Counted from the first letter of the stretch, positions 15,662 through 24,659 are shown. The stretch: DNA of 64,000 nt from Verticiella sediminum (GCF_007558815.1 NZ_VLTJ01000002.1:1-64000); one strand, 5' to 3'. Notes: generated by a model not told the origin, from the sequence alone. Translations and numbers: made by a program.

Positions 15662-17188
15662 TCAGAAGAAGCCCAGCGGCTTGGCGTCGTAGCTCACCAG
15701 CAGGCACTTGGTCTGCTGGTAGTTGCCGAGCGCCATCTTGTGCGTCTCGCGGCCGATGCCGGACTGCTTGTAGCCGCCGAAGGCCGCGTGCGCCGGATAC
15801 AGGTGATAGCAGTTGGTCCACACCCGGCCGGCCTCGATCTCGCGGCCCATGCGATAGGCGCGCGTGCCGTCGCGGCTCCACACTCCGGCGCCCAGCCCGT
15901 AGTAGGTGGCGTTGGCCAGCTCGATGGCTTCGGCCTCGTCCTTGAAGGTCATCACCGAGGCCACCGGCCCGAAGATCTCCTCCTGGAAGATGCGCATCTG
16001 GTTGTTGCCGAGCAGCATGGTCGGTTTGACGTAATAGCCCGTGCCCAGCTCGTCCGACGGGCTGGTGCGGCTGCCGCCGGTCAGGCACTGCGCGCCCTCG
16101 TCGCGGCCGATGTCCAGGTAGGACAGGATCTTGTCGAGCTGCTGCTGCGAAGCCTGCGCGCCCACCATGGTACTCGGATCGAGCGGGTGGCCCGTCTTGA
16201 TCGCCTCCACGCGCTTGATCGCCTTCTCGATGAAGCGCTCGTAGATCGACTCCTGCACCATCACGCGCGAAGGGCAGGTGCACACCTCGCCCTGGTTCAG
16301 GGAGAACATGGCCAGGCCTTCGAGCGCCTTGTCGAGGAAGTCGTCTTCGCGGTCCAGCACGTCGGCAAAGAAAATGTTGGGACTTTTGCCGCCAAGCTCC
16401 ACCGTCGAGGGGATGAGGTTCTCGGCGGCGGCGCGCAGGATCGACTTGCCCACCGGGGTCGAGCCGGTGAAGGCCAGTTTGGCGATGCGCGGGCTGCTCG
16501 CCAGCGCCTGGCCGGCCTCCTTGCCGAAGCCGTTCACGACGTTGACCACGCCCGGCGGCAGCAGATCACCGATCATCTCCATCATGACCATGATCGAAGC
16601 GGGCGTCTGCTCGGCCGGCTTGAGCACCACGCAGCAGCCCGCGGCCAGCGCCGGGGCGAGCTTCCAGGCGGCCATGAGCAGCGGGAAGTTCCAGGGGATG
16701 ATCTGGCCCACCACCCCGAGCGGCTCGTGGAAGTGATAGGCCACCGTGTTGTCGTCGATCTCGGAGATCCCGCCTTCCTGCGCGCGGATGCAGCCGGCGA
16801 AGTAGCGGAAATGATCGACCGCCAGCGGCAGGTCGGCCGCCATCGTCTCGCGGATCGGCTTGCCGTTGTCGATGCTCTCGGCTACGGCCAGCGTGCGCAG
16901 ATTGGTCTGCAGGCAATCGGCGATCGCCAGCAGCAGGTTCGCGCGGTCCGCCACCGAAGTCTTGCCCCAGGCCCGGCGCGCGGCGTGCGCGGCGTCCAGC
17001 GCCAGCTCGATGTCCTCGGCGCCGGAGCGCGGGATGCGGCAGAAGGGCTTGCCGTTGATCGGCGAGACGTTCTCGAAGTATTCGCCCTTGGCGGGAGGCA
17101 CCCACTTGCCGCCGATGTAGTTGTCGTATTGCTCGCGGTAGGGATAGTCCACATCCAGGCCCAGGGCCTTCAGATCGAACAGATTCAT
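15662..17188 (-). CDS. exaC: NAD-dependent aldehyde dehydrogenase (ExaC/AldB/AcoD type)
   Basis: Oxidises acetaldehyde or other short aldehydes to acids; 508 residues, typical. Visible are the substrate/cofactor motif [11 protein letters not shown], the general-base glutamate in [12 protein letters not shown], and the catalytic cysteine region [14 protein letters not shown], whose CTC pattern is typical of the ExaC/AldB/AcoD group. ATG 17188 is preceded by GGAGACAACC. It is divergent from an AcoR-like sigma-54 activator and has a -24/-12 promoter about 80 bp upstream, so it should be switched on by that activator when an alcohol, acetoin or aldehyde is sensed. Confidence 0.92.
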   Translation of the reverse strand: MNLFDLKALGLDVDYPYREQYDNYIGGKWVPPAKGEYFENVSPINGKPFCRIPRSGAEDIELALDAAHAARRAWGKTSVADRANLLLAIADCLQTNLRTLAVAESIDNGKPIRETMAADLPLAVDHFRYFAGCIRAQEGGISEIDDNTVAYHFHEPLGVVGQIIPWNFPLLMAAWKLAPALAAGCCVVLKPAEQTPASIMVMMEMIGDLLPPGVVNVVNGFGKEAGQALASSPRIAKLAFTGSTPVGKSILRAAAENLIPSTVELGGKSPNIFFADVLDREDDFLDKALEGLAMFSLNQGEVCTCPSRVMVQESIYERFIEKAIKRVEAIKTGHPLDPSTMVGAQASQQQLDKILSYLDIGRDEGAQCLTGGSRTSPSDELGTGYYVKPTMLLGNNQMRIFQEEIFGPVASVMTFKDEAEAIELANATYYGLGAGVWSRDGTRAYRMGREIEAGRVWTNCYHLYPAHAAFGGYKQSGIGRETHKMALGNYQQTKCLLVSYDAKPLGFF

Positions 17189-17269
17189 GGTTGTCTCCGT
17201 GGGGGTTCGCCGTCTGTGTGCGGCGCACAGCGTATGGTCGGCTCTCGTCTGGCCGCGTCGTAAAACAGG

Positions 17270-17285
17270 TGCAACACCCATGCCA
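17270..17285 (-). promoter_or_regulatory. Sigma-54 (-24/-12) promoter for aldehyde dehydrogenase
   Basis: On the minus strand TGGCATG-GGTG-TTGCA matches the sigma-54 consensus TGGCACG-N4-TTGCW at all but one position with exact spacing. It lies 82 bp before the aldehyde dehydrogenase ATG. The palindromic activator sites are about 90-120 bp further upstream, a normal enhancer distance. Confidence 0.8.
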
Positions 17286-17373
17286 TCTCGCAAGGCCCTA
17301 GGGTTTTCCCCGAGCAACCCCAGGCGAAGCCGACGCGTCCCTCCGCGATAATGAACGGCATCCCTTCCGCGGT

Positions 17374-17405
17374 TGTCGCATATTGCGACACCCACGTCGC
17401 GCGAC
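17374..17405. promoter_or_regulatory. Palindromic enhancer sites for the AcoR-like activator
   Basis: A perfect 17-bp dyad TGTCGCA-TAT-TGCGACA (17374-17390) is followed by the palindrome GTCGCGCGAC (17396-17405), which shares the GTCGC/GCGAC half-sites. They lie about 30-60 bp before the activator start and upstream of the sigma-54 promoter. They probably serve enhancer binding and autoregulation. Confidence 0.7.
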
Positions 17406-17435
17406 AGGCGCGACAGCGACACTCAGGAGGCGTCC

Positions 17436-19319
17436 ATGCCAAACGCTCCCGTCGAACCCCGCGCGCACCCGCACGCCGCCGGCAACAGCAACGGCCTCAT
17501 CGAGCGATCCTGGCAGCGCTGCCGCGTCGAGCACGCCAGCCAGCTCGATGCCGAGCCGCTCGGCATGGCGCGCGGCGAGCTGCACGATCTGCTCGCCTGC
17601 CAGAGCAGCCTGCTCGACGCCGCCCAGCCCGAGATGGAACAGCTTGCCAGCCTGGTCAACCAGGCGGCGAGCGTCGTCCTGCTGGCCGACGCCCATGGCG
17701 TCATCCTGCGCTCCGAGGGCAGCGCCGAATTCCTTGCGCGCGCCGAACGCGTGGCGCTGCGTCCGGGCGTCGACTGGTCCGAGACGCACCGCGGCACCAA
17801 TGCCATCGGCACGGCTCTGGTGGAAGGCGCGCCCGTGCGCGTGCAGGGCGCGGAGCACTATCTGCGCACCAACCGCATCCTGAGCTGCAACGGCGCGCCG
17901 ATCCGCTCCGGCCGCGGCGAGCTGCTGGGCGTGCTGGACATCTCGTACGACGCGAACACCGTGCATGCCTATGCGCTCGGTCTCGCCCAGATGGCCGCGC
18001 GCCAGGTCGGCAACCGCCTGCTGAGGGCGCGCAGCGGCCAGCACCGGCTGGTGCTGCAGCGCAACCCGAACCTGCTCGACACCGCCGAGCGCGGCGTCCT
18101 GCTCATCGAGGACGGCCACGTGGTGGGCGCCAACGAAGCCGCGATCGGCCTGCTCCGTACCTCGTGGCGCGAACTGCTGGACCGCCCGCTGCTGCGCTTT
18201 CTGCAGGATTGGCAAGGGCTGCGCGACACGCCTGGGCTCATGCGCACCGTCGACGGCGAGCGCGTCTACGGTGCGCTGCACCGCGATGGTGCCGAGACCG
18301 GTGCACGGCCCATGGCGCCGGCGCGCAGCACCGGCCGCGCAACCGCCCGCGCCCCGGCGGTGCCCGCTCCCTCGATGCGCCCGGCGCTGCCCGCGCTCCC
18401 ACCCGCGTTGCAACGGGAATTCTCGCGCAGCGTGCGCGTCCTGGACGCGGGGCTCTCGACCATGCTGCTGGGCGAGACCGGCGTGGGCAAGGAGGTCTAC
18501 GCACGCCACCTGCACCAGGCGAGCCGCTGGCACCACGGCCCCTTCGTGGCCGTGAACTGCACCGCCTTGCCCGAGACGCTGATCGAGGCCGAACTGTTCG
18601 GCTACGAGTCCGGCGCCTTCACCGGCGCGCGCCGCGGCGGCTCGCGCGGCCTGCTGCGCGAAGCGCACGGCGGCGTCCTGTTCCTGGACGAAATCGGCGA
18701 CATGCCGCTGGGCCTGCAGGCGCGCCTGCTGCGCGTGCTTCAGGAGCGCGTGGTCCAGCCGCTGGGCGCGGGTGGGCCGGTGCCCGTGGACTTCGCCGTG
18801 GTCTGCGCCACCCATCGCGACATCGAACAGTGCATTGCCGCCGGCAGTTTTCGCGCCGACCTGTTCTATCGCCTGCAGGATTTCCGGATCGACCTGCCGC
18901 CGCTGCGCGCGCGCGACGACCTGCGCGGCTTCATCCAGGACGAATTCGCAAGCCTGCTGCCCGCGCCCGGCCAGGCCAGGCTGGCCGCCGAGACCCTGGA
19001 CGAGCTGGCCGCCCATCCCTGGCCCGGCAACTACCGGCAGCTACGTGCGGTGCTGCGCACGCTCGCGCTGTTCGCGCCGGACCACGGCGCCGTGCTGCCC
19101 GCCCACCTGCCGGCCACCCTGCGCACCACGGCGGGCCGCCCCCTCGCCCTGCGCGAGCCGACAGCGGCCCGCGCAGCGCCGCGCCTGGACAGCCTGCGCG
19201 AACAGGCCGTCGAACGCTGCCTGCGCGAAGCCGGCGGCAACGTCAGCCGCGCCGCCCGGGCGCTGGGCGTGCATCGCAGTACGCTGTATCGCTACCTGGA
19301 GCGCCGCGACGAGCGTTAG
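17436..19319 (+). CDS. acoR: Sigma-54-dependent transcriptional activator, AcoR-like
   Basis: Enhancer-binding protein of 627 residues. N-terminal GAF-type sensor (about 60-200, with THRGTNAIGTAL typical of AcoR proteins), then a PAS-like linker. The central AAA+ domain has Walker A GETGVGKE (346-353), the sigma-54-contact loop GAFTGA (393-398) and Walker B VLFLDEIGD (414-422), and a C-terminal Fis-type helix-turn-helix follows (GGNVSRAARALGVHRSTLYR). All residues needed for sigma-54 activation are present. Start ATG 17436 has AGGAGG 5 nt before it. It is divergent from the aldehyde dehydrogenase and very likely activates it. The inducer is unknown; acetoin, alcohols and aldehydes are known for relatives. 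Confidence 0.9.
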   Translation: MPNAPVEPRAHPHAAGNSNGLIERSWQRCRVEHASQLDAEPLGMARGELHDLLACQSSLLDAAQPEMEQLASLVNQAASVVLLADAHGVILRSEGSAEFLARAERVALRPGVDWSETHRGTNAIGTALVEGAPVRVQGAEHYLRTNRILSCNGAPIRSGRGELLGVLDISYDANTVHAYALGLAQMAARQVGNRLLRARSGQHRLVLQRNPNLLDTAERGVLLIEDGHVVGANEAAIGLLRTSWRELLDRPLLRFLQDWQGLRDTPGLMRTVDGERVYGALHRDGAETGARPMAPARSTGRATARAPAVPAPSMRPALPALPPALQREFSRSVRVLDAGLSTMLLGETGVGKEVYARHLHQASRWHHGPFVAVNCTALPETLIEAELFGYESGAFTGARRGGSRGLLREAHGGVLFLDEIGDMPLGLQARLLRVLQERVVQPLGAGGPVPVDFAVVCATHRDIEQCIAAGSFRADLFYRLQDFRIDLPPLRARDDLRGFIQDEFASLLPAPGQARLAAETLDELAAHPWPGNYRQLRAVLRTLALFAPDHGAVLPAHLPATLRTTAGRPLALREPTAARAAPRLDSLREQAVERCLREAGGNVSRAARALGVHRSTLYRYLERRDER

Positions 19320-19564
19320 GGCGCTGGACGAACGGGGCAGCAGCGTTCCGGGAGGTACAGGCGGCTGCATGAAGGTCTGGAAATTCCGTACGAAATGCCG
19401 TTGGCGTAACGCTCCCTCTTCAGCGCAAGCGCGCACGATCTCGTGACCGGCGCGCCGGCGAAGCCGCCCTCGGCGAGCGGCATAACCACATGGCTTTTCC
19501 GTCGTTCGACCCAGCCTGATGTATCGATAAGCTTCATCGCATGACAACTGCCTGGAGGCATGCG

Positions 19565-20482
19565 ATGACATTCCCGAATTGGATCAGACTCGGTGCGGCA
19601 TCCGTCGCCCTGGCAGCGGCGGCCACTGCGCAGGCGTCGCCGCTGGTGAGCACGCAATGGCTGGAGCAGAACCTCCAGAACCCGCAGGTCCGGGTACTGG
19701 AAGTCAGCGTCGATCCAGGCGTCTATGAACGTGGGCACATTCCAGGCGCGGCAAACCTGAACTGGCACACCGATCTGGTCGATACGGTGAACCGCGACAT
19801 CGCCTCGCGCGACAAGCTGCAGGCGCTGCTGCGCGCCGCCGGGGTGAGCGAGGACACCACCACCGTGCTCTACGGCGACAACAACAACTGGTTCGCCGCC
19901 TGGGGCGCGTGGGTGCTCGACGTCTACGGTGTCGACAACGTCAAGCTTCTGGACGGCGGCCGCAAGAAGTGGGAAGCCGAGGGGCTGCCCCTGGCCACCA
20001 CACCCGGGGCGGCCAGCGCGGGCAACGTAACGCTCAAGCCTGCCAACGAAGCCCTGCGCGCGCGCCTGGACGAAGTGGCCCAGGCGGCCCGCGCGCCCGG
20101 CTCGGTGGCCATCGTGGACATTCGCTCGCCGGACGAGTACAGCGGCAAGAGCTTCGCGCCCGCCGGGGTCCCCGAGCTCAGCGTGCGCGCCGGCCACGTG
20201 CCGGGCGCGGTCAACGTACCCTGGGGTAGCCTGGTCGCCGCCGACGGCACCTTCAAGCCGGTCGACGAACTGCGCGCCATCTACGCCAGGGTGGGCGTGG
20301 ACGGCAGCAAGCCGGTCATCACCTACTGCCGCATCGGCGAGCGCTCCAGCCATTCCTGGTTCGCGCTCAAGAAGCTGCTCGGCTACGACGTCCGCAACTA
20401 CGACGGCTCGTGGACCGAGTATGGCAACACCGTGGGCGTGCCCATCGAGAATCCGGCCGGCACCGTCTGGGGCCGGACTTGA
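19565..20482 (+). CDS. Exported thiosulfate sulfurtransferase (rhodanese)
   Basis: Tandem-rhodanese protein of 305 residues with a signal peptide (residues 1-24, ending TAQA). It transfers sulfane sulfur from thiosulfate to an acceptor in the periplasm. The second rhodanese domain carries the active loop CRIGERS with catalytic Cys255; the first domain lacks a Cys, as usual. The conserved VYERGHIPGA and RAGHVPGAVNVPW segments are present. Start ATG 19565 is chosen over 19541 because GGAGG (19554-19558) lies 6 nt before it. The stop overlaps the next gene's start (TGATG), so it is coupled to the YeeE-type transporter, pointing to thiosulfate or sulfur handling. Confidence 0.92.
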   Translation: MTFPNWIRLGAASVALAAAATAQASPLVSTQWLEQNLQNPQVRVLEVSVDPGVYERGHIPGAANLNWHTDLVDTVNRDIASRDKLQALLRAAGVSEDTTTVLYGDNNNWFAAWGAWVLDVYGVDNVKLLDGGRKKWEAEGLPLATTPGAASAGNVTLKPANEALRARLDEVAQAARAPGSVAIVDIRSPDEYSGKSFAPAGVPELSVRAGHVPGAVNVPWGSLVAADGTFKPVDELRAIYARVGVDGSKPVITYCRIGERSSHSWFALKKLLGYDVRNYDGSWTEYGNTVGVPIENPAGTVWGRT

Positions 20483-21675
20483 TGCGTAGCGTCGCCCGCG
20501 ATCTGCTGGCCGCCGGCCTGGCGGCAGTGGTCGCCGGCTGGGCCTGGCAGCTCGCCGCCCAGGGCCAGGCCGGACGCGGCCTGGCCCTGTCGCTGCTGCT
20601 GGGCGCCGCCTTCGGGCTGGTGCTCCAGCGCAGCCGCTTCTGCTTCTTCTGTGTCACCCGCGATTTTCTCGAGCGGCGCGACGCGCGCGGCGTACTGGGC
20701 ATCGTCGTGGCGCTCGTGGTGGGCACCCTGGGCTATCACGCCGTGATGGGGGCCTTCCTGCCGGTGCCCGCCGAAGGGCGTCTGCCTGCCGGCGCGCACA
20801 TCGGCCCGCTGAGCCCGGTGCTCGCCGCCGGCGCCTTCGTGTTCGGTATCGGCATGACGCTGTCCGGCTCGTGCATCAGCGCCCACCTCTATCGCCTGGG
20901 CGAAGGCGCGAGCGGCTCGGTGGTGGCCCTACTCGGCGCGCTGGTCGGCTTCGGGCTCGGCTTCCTGTCCTGGCATGCGCTGTATGTAGCGGCCGTGCGC
21001 GACGCGCCGGTGCTCTGGCTGCCGCATGCCGTCGGCTATGGCGGTTCGCTGGCGATCCAGCTCGCGGTGCTGGGCGGCATCGCGGCCTTGCTCTGGCGCC
21101 TGCATCGTGCGCCCGCGGACGCCGGCGCCGCTGCGCCACGCACGCTGCGCGCCCTGGTCTTCGGCACACGCTGGCCCGCGGCGCTGGGCGGCGCCCTGGT
21201 CGGCGCCATCGGCGTGGTGTCCTACTTCCGCAGCGCGCCCCTGGGTGTCACCGCGGAACTGGGCAGCATCGCGCGCACGTCGGCGGACCGTCTCGGCCTG
21301 CTGCCCGCCCGGCTCGAAGGCCTGGATGGCTTCGCCGGTTGCGCCACACTCGTCAAGGAAACGCTGCTGTCGCCGAACGGTTTGTTCGTCGCCGGACTGG
21401 TCCTGGCGTCGGGAGCCAGCGCGCTGCTGGCGGGCGATTTTCGCCTGGCGCGCCTGGGCCCGCGAGATGCCCTGGCCAAGTTTCTCGGCGGTGCCATGAT
21501 GGGCTGGGGCGCCATGGTCAGCCTGGGCTGCACCGTCGGTGTCCTGCTGTCCGGCACCATGGCCGGCGCCCTCTCGGGCTGGGTCTTCGGCGCCTTCTGC
21601 CTGCTTGGGGTCTGGACAGGTCTGCGCGCGCGCCGTCCCGACAGCTTTGCCGCCGTCGCCACCGGGCTGGGCTAA
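20482..21675 (+). CDS. YeeE/YedE-family membrane protein, likely thiosulfate transporter (TsuA-like)
   Basis: Polytopic inner-membrane protein (397 residues, roughly ten hydrophobic segments). Family signatures with conserved cysteines are present: RSRFCFFCVTRDF (about 53-65), SGSCISAHLYRLGEG (about 133-147) and SLGCTVGVLLSG near the C-terminus. In the characterised thiosulfate channel TsuA/YeeE, equivalent cysteines relay thiosulfate across the membrane. Translational coupling to a rhodanese supports thiosulfate uptake. Selenium transport (YedE) is the alternative, but no selenium genes are nearby. It converges on the tetR gene at 21804. Confidence 0.85.
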   Translation: MRSVARDLLAAGLAAVVAGWAWQLAAQGQAGRGLALSLLLGAAFGLVLQRSRFCFFCVTRDFLERRDARGVLGIVVALVVGTLGYHAVMGAFLPVPAEGRLPAGAHIGPLSPVLAAGAFVFGIGMTLSGSCISAHLYRLGEGASGSVVALLGALVGFGLGFLSWHALYVAAVRDAPVLWLPHAVGYGGSLAIQLAVLGGIAALLWRLHRAPADAGAAAPRTLRALVFGTRWPAALGGALVGAIGVVSYFRSAPLGVTAELGSIARTSADRLGLLPARLEGLDGFAGCATLVKETLLSPNGLFVAGLVLASGASALLAGDFRLARLGPRDALAKFLGGAMMGWGAMVSLGCTVGVLLSGTMAGALSGWVFGAFCLLGVWTGLRARRPDSFAAVATGLG

Positions 21676-21768
21676 GTCAGGCCGGACTCCTGAATCAGAG
21701 CGCCGGCCCGGATGCGCTGCCGCCGGGGTCGGCCCGGGTACATTGTCGCCCTTGCGGGCCGCCTTGGG

Positions 21769-21801
21769 TCACTCCTGCCTGAAGGCGGAAGCTTTCTCGC
21801 C
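21769..21801. repeat. 33-bp hairpin repeat element, copy A
   Basis: This 33-bp stretch, which includes CTGCCTGAAGGCGGAAGCTT, matches the element at 47441-47473 with about five differences. It lies 2 bp past the tetR stop, between convergent genes. The stem is imperfect (CTCCTGCC/GGCGGAAG). Confidence 0.55.
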
Positions 21802-21803
21802 GC

Positions 21804-22406
21804 TCAATCCGGGCGTGCCTCGCCGTCCCCGCGCCCGGCCAGGCGCATGGCCGCGGCGCGGCCGGCGCTTGCCAGCGCCTCGGCGAGCTCGCCCTCGCCC
21901 ACCGCGCGTGACAGCAGCAGCGTGCCGATCAGCGTGGGCAGCACGGCCAGCGCGCGCTCGCGGCGCACTTCCGTGCTGTCGCCTTCCATGAGCTCGGCGA
22001 GAAATCCGACGAGCTTCTCGACGCCCTCCGCGTAGACCGCCCGGGCTTCGCCCCCCGTGCGCGCCACGTCGACGGCGAGGGCCGCCAGCGCGCAGCCCTC
22101 GCCCGGATGGTCGCGGTGGCGCGGCGACGTGTAGAAACCCACGTAGTCGGCCAGCGCGTCGGCCGGATCGCGTTCGCGCCTGCGCCGCCAGTAGGCGGCG
22201 TTCGCCTGCAGCGCCTGGCGGCAGGCCTCGACCTCGAGATCCTGCTTGGACGCGAAGTGGCCGTAGAACCCCCCGCGCGTCAGCCCGGCCGCCTGCATCA
22301 GGTCGTTCAGCCCGACGCCGGAAAACCCTTTTTCCCGAAACAGCCGGCTGGACTCGGCGACGATGCGCTCGCGGTTCTCTTCGGCCTGGGCACGCGTGAC
22401 TTTCAT
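21804..22406 (-). CDS. TetR/AcrR family transcriptional regulator
   Basis: Repressor of 200 residues with an N-terminal HTH (RIVAESSRLFREKGFSGVGL then DLMQAAGLTRGGFYGHFASK). The GGFYGHF recognition-helix sequence and the C-terminal pattern (EGCALAALAVDVAR) are typical of the TetR group controlling reactive electrophile or drug responses (NemR/AcuR-like). It is divergent from the alpha/beta hydrolase-MFS operon, with a perfect 21-bp palindrome in the 94-bp gap that should be its operator. Ligand unknown; a hydrophobic or toxic compound acted on by the hydrolase or exporter is likely. Confidence 0.92.
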   Translation of the reverse strand: MKVTRAQAEENRERIVAESSRLFREKGFSGVGLNDLMQAAGLTRGGFYGHFASKQDLEVEACRQALQANAAYWRRRRERDPADALADYVGFYTSPRHRDHPGEGCALAALAVDVARTGGEARAVYAEGVEKLVGFLAELMEGDSTEVRRERALAVLPTLIGTLLLSRAVGEGELAEALASAGRAAAMRLAGRGDGEARPD

Positions 22407-22453
22407 GGCGGACGACCTCGTTGGAAAAGACTTGACGAATTTTACATGTTGGG

Positions 22454-22474
22454 CGACATTTATTTTAAATGTCG
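22454..22474. promoter_or_regulatory. Perfect 21-bp palindrome, probable TetR operator
   Basis: CGACATTTA-TTT-TAAATGTCG: 9-bp arms, 3-bp centre, no mismatch. It lies midway between the divergent tetR (22406) and hydrolase (22501) starts, in an AT-rich pocket. Confidence 0.8.
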
Positions 22475-22500
22475 ATTGACATATAACTGAGGTGACCGCC

Positions 22501-23310
22501 ATGTCTTCCCTGTCCACCCTGCCGAACGCCCTCGCCGCCGCCCGGCATGCTTTCAGCGTTCCCCAGCGCACTCCGCTCACACCGCAACAGGCGGAGGTAC
22601 TCGCCACGGGCGCGCAGACCGCCTGGGAAGGCCCGGACGGGCCCATGCTCTGCTGGAGCTACGGGGCGGGGCCGACCGTCGCCCTGGTGCATGGCTGGAG
22701 CAGCCGCGGCGGCCACCTCGCCCGCTTCATCGCTCCTTTGCTCGACACCGGCCACCGCGTGCTCGTGTTCGACGCGCCGGCTCACGGCGCCTCGGGCGGC
22801 GAGACGAGCAGCCCGGTACACATCGGCCGGGCCCTGCTCACGGTGCAGCAGGCCCACGGCCGGCTCGACGCCGTGATTTCCCACTCGGCAGGCTCGGCGG
22901 CCACCTTGTGGGCCCTGCGTCGCGGCCTCAGCCTGCGGGCGAGCGTGCACCTCGCAGGCCCGAGTTCGCTGACGCCGGTACTGCGCCGCATCGCGCAGGA
23001 CACCAGCCTGCCGGAACGGCAATGGCCGGCTTTCGTGGCCTGGGTCGAGGAATTCATCGGCGAGCCCGTGACCAGCCTGGATCTGGCGCGCCTGGGAGAC
23101 GATCTGCACCATCCGGCCTTCATCGCGCACGACGAGGCCGACCGCGTCGTGCCGGTGGGCGCCTCGCAGGCCCTGCACGCCGCGTGGCCCGGCTCCGAAC
23201 TGCTCATCACGCGCGGCCTGGGCCACGGCCGCCTGCTGGAGGACACCCGCGTGATCGCCCGTGGCGTCGCGTTCGTGCAGCGCCACACGCGACAGGAGGC
23301 TCTGGCATGA
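22501..23310 (+). CDS. Alpha/beta hydrolase
   Basis: 269-residue serine hydrolase fold. Oxyanion region LVHGWSSRGGH (62-72), nucleophile Ser129 in SHSAGS (usual GxSxG with the first Gly replaced by Ser), acid residue likely Asp in HDEADRVVPV and His in GLGHGRLL near the C-terminus. Start ATG 22501 rather than GTG 22492 because GAGG lies 8 nt before the ATG. The stop overlaps the exporter start (ATGA). Regulated with it, presumably, by the divergent TetR. Esterase or thioesterase activity is possible; substrate unknown. Confidence 0.88.
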   Translation: MSSLSTLPNALAAARHAFSVPQRTPLTPQQAEVLATGAQTAWEGPDGPMLCWSYGAGPTVALVHGWSSRGGHLARFIAPLLDTGHRVLVFDAPAHGASGGETSSPVHIGRALLTVQQAHGRLDAVISHSAGSAATLWALRRGLSLRASVHLAGPSSLTPVLRRIAQDTSLPERQWPAFVAWVEEFIGEPVTSLDLARLGDDLHHPAFIAHDEADRVVPVGASQALHAAWPGSELLITRGLGHGRLLEDTRVIARGVAFVQRHTRQEALA

Positions 23311-24656
23311 GCGGCCCCGTCCGGCCGCCCGAAGGGGCCGCTCCCTCCCTCGGGGAGGACGTCGCGCAGCGACAGGTGGGCGCACCCACCAGCGGCCCCG
23401 CCCGGCCGCCCGAAGGGGCCGCTCCCTCCCTCGGGGAGGACGTCGCGCAGCGACAGGCGGGTACACCCACCAGCGCCCCCGCCCGGCCGCGCGGCGTGCT
23501 GCCCACGCTGGCTGCCTCGGCCGCGCTGGCCACCTTCGCCTCCAGCATCATCCTGCCCGCGCTGCCCGCGATGGCGCAGGCCTTCGGCGTGAGCGACGCG
23601 GCCATGAACGCAGCGCTGAGCGTATTTCTGCTGGTGTTCGCCCTGGCGCAGCTCGTGGCCGGCCCGTTGGCGGACCGGGTGGGCCGCCGCCCGGTGATCC
23701 TCGCCGGCCTGTGCGCCTTCCTGGCCGGCAGCCTGGTCTGCGCCACGGCGGATTCGCTCGCCGTCCTGCTGGTCGGCCGGGCGCTGCAGGCCTGCGGCGC
23801 GGCCGCCACCGCCGTGCTCGCCCGCGCCGCGGCGCGAGACCTGTTCGAGGGCGCGATGCTCACCCGCCTGCTCGGCCTCATCATGGTCGTGATGGCCGCC
23901 GCGCCAGGCTTCTCGCCCCTGGCGGGCGGCGTCCTCGCGCAGGGCCTGGGCTGGCGCAGCGCGTTCTACGTGGTCGCGCTGTACTGCCTCTTGCTCGCCT
24001 GGCTCTATCCGCGCTTCGTGGGCGAGACGCTGCCGCCGGCACGGCGCCGGCAGCTCGGGCCGGGGCCCGTCGTCGCCGGCTACGCGACCCTGCTGCGCGA
24101 CGGCCGCTTCGTGCGGCCGGCCCTGGCCGGCGCCCTGGTCTACGCGGGTCTTTTCGCCTTGTTCGGCAGCGCGCCGCTGATCCTGATCCAGGAATACGGC
24201 CATACCGTGCTCCAGGTCGGTCTGTTCTTCGCCGCCACGGTGTTCGTCGTGTTCGGCGCCGGCACACTGGCACCGCGGCTGGCCGGCCGGACCGGCGCCC
24301 CGGCCACGCTGGCCGTCGGGCTCGCCCTCACCCTGCTCGCCGGCGCTGCCCTCGTGGCCTGGACAGCGCCGCCGTTCGCCGCCTATGTCGCCGCCGTCTG
24401 CATCTTCCTGTTCGGCATGGGCCTGGTGTCGCCGGTGGCCACCGCCATGGCGCTGGGCCCGTTCGGCGACCGCGCCGGCCTCGCCTCCGCGCTCCTGGGG
24501 TTCGTGCAGATGGCCAGCGCGGCGGCCGGCACCGCCCTGGCCACGAGCCTGGCATTGCCGCGCACCCAGGCCCTGGGCGCGGTGTTCGCCGCCGCCGCGC
24601 TGCTGGCCCTGGGCTGCCATCGGCGACGGCCACGCGCCGCGCCGGCCGCGTCCTGA
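23307..24656 (+). CDS. MFS exporter, Bcr/CflA drug-resistance family, with repeat-derived N-terminus
   Basis: Inner-membrane proton-coupled exporter with 12 predicted spans and the motif-A loop GPLADRVGRRPVIL. From ATG 23307 it is 449 residues, about 60 longer than the family norm. The excess (residues 3-62) consists of two near-identical 27-residue units (GPVRPPEGAAPSLGEDVAQR... and GPARPPEGAAPSLGEDVAQR...) plus a partial third, encoded by an 81-bp tandem DNA repeat. Normal family sequence begins at GVLPTLAASAAL; a GTG at 23496 (codon 64) could be the ancestral start, but the ATG at 23307 is coupled to the hydrolase stop. Substrate unknown. Confidence 0.9.
   Translation: MSGPVRPPEGAAPSLGEDVAQRQVGAPTSGPARPPEGAAPSLGEDVAQRQAGTPTSAPARPRGVLPTLAASAALATFASSIILPALPAMAQAFGVSDAAMNAALSVFLLVFALAQLVAGPLADRVGRRPVILAGLCAFLAGSLVCATADSLAVLLVGRALQACGAAATAVLARAAARDLFEGAMLTRLLGLIMVVMAAAPGFSPLAGGVLAQGLGWRSAFYVVALYCLLLAWLYPRFVGETLPPARRRQLGPGPVVAGYATLLRDGRFVRPALAGALVYAGLFALFGSAPLILIQEYGHTVLQVGLFFAATVFVVFGAGTLAPRLAGRTGAPATLAVGLALTLLAGAALVAWTAPPFAAYVAAVCIFLFGMGLVSPVATAMALGPFGDRAGLASALLGFVQMASAAAGTALATSLALPRTQALGAVFAAAALLALGCHRRRPRAAPAAS
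23313..23474 (+). repeat. 81-bp tandem repeat (2 full copies) inside the MFS gene
   Basis: Units at 23313-23393 and 23394-23474 differ at only a few bases; a third copy decays after about 15 bp. 81 is a multiple of 3, so the frame is kept. On the minus strand the unit has the layout CTGCGCGAC...CCGAGGG...GCGGCC, resembling the intergenic element at 30151-30302. Confidence 0.85.
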
Positions 24657-24659
24657 CCC

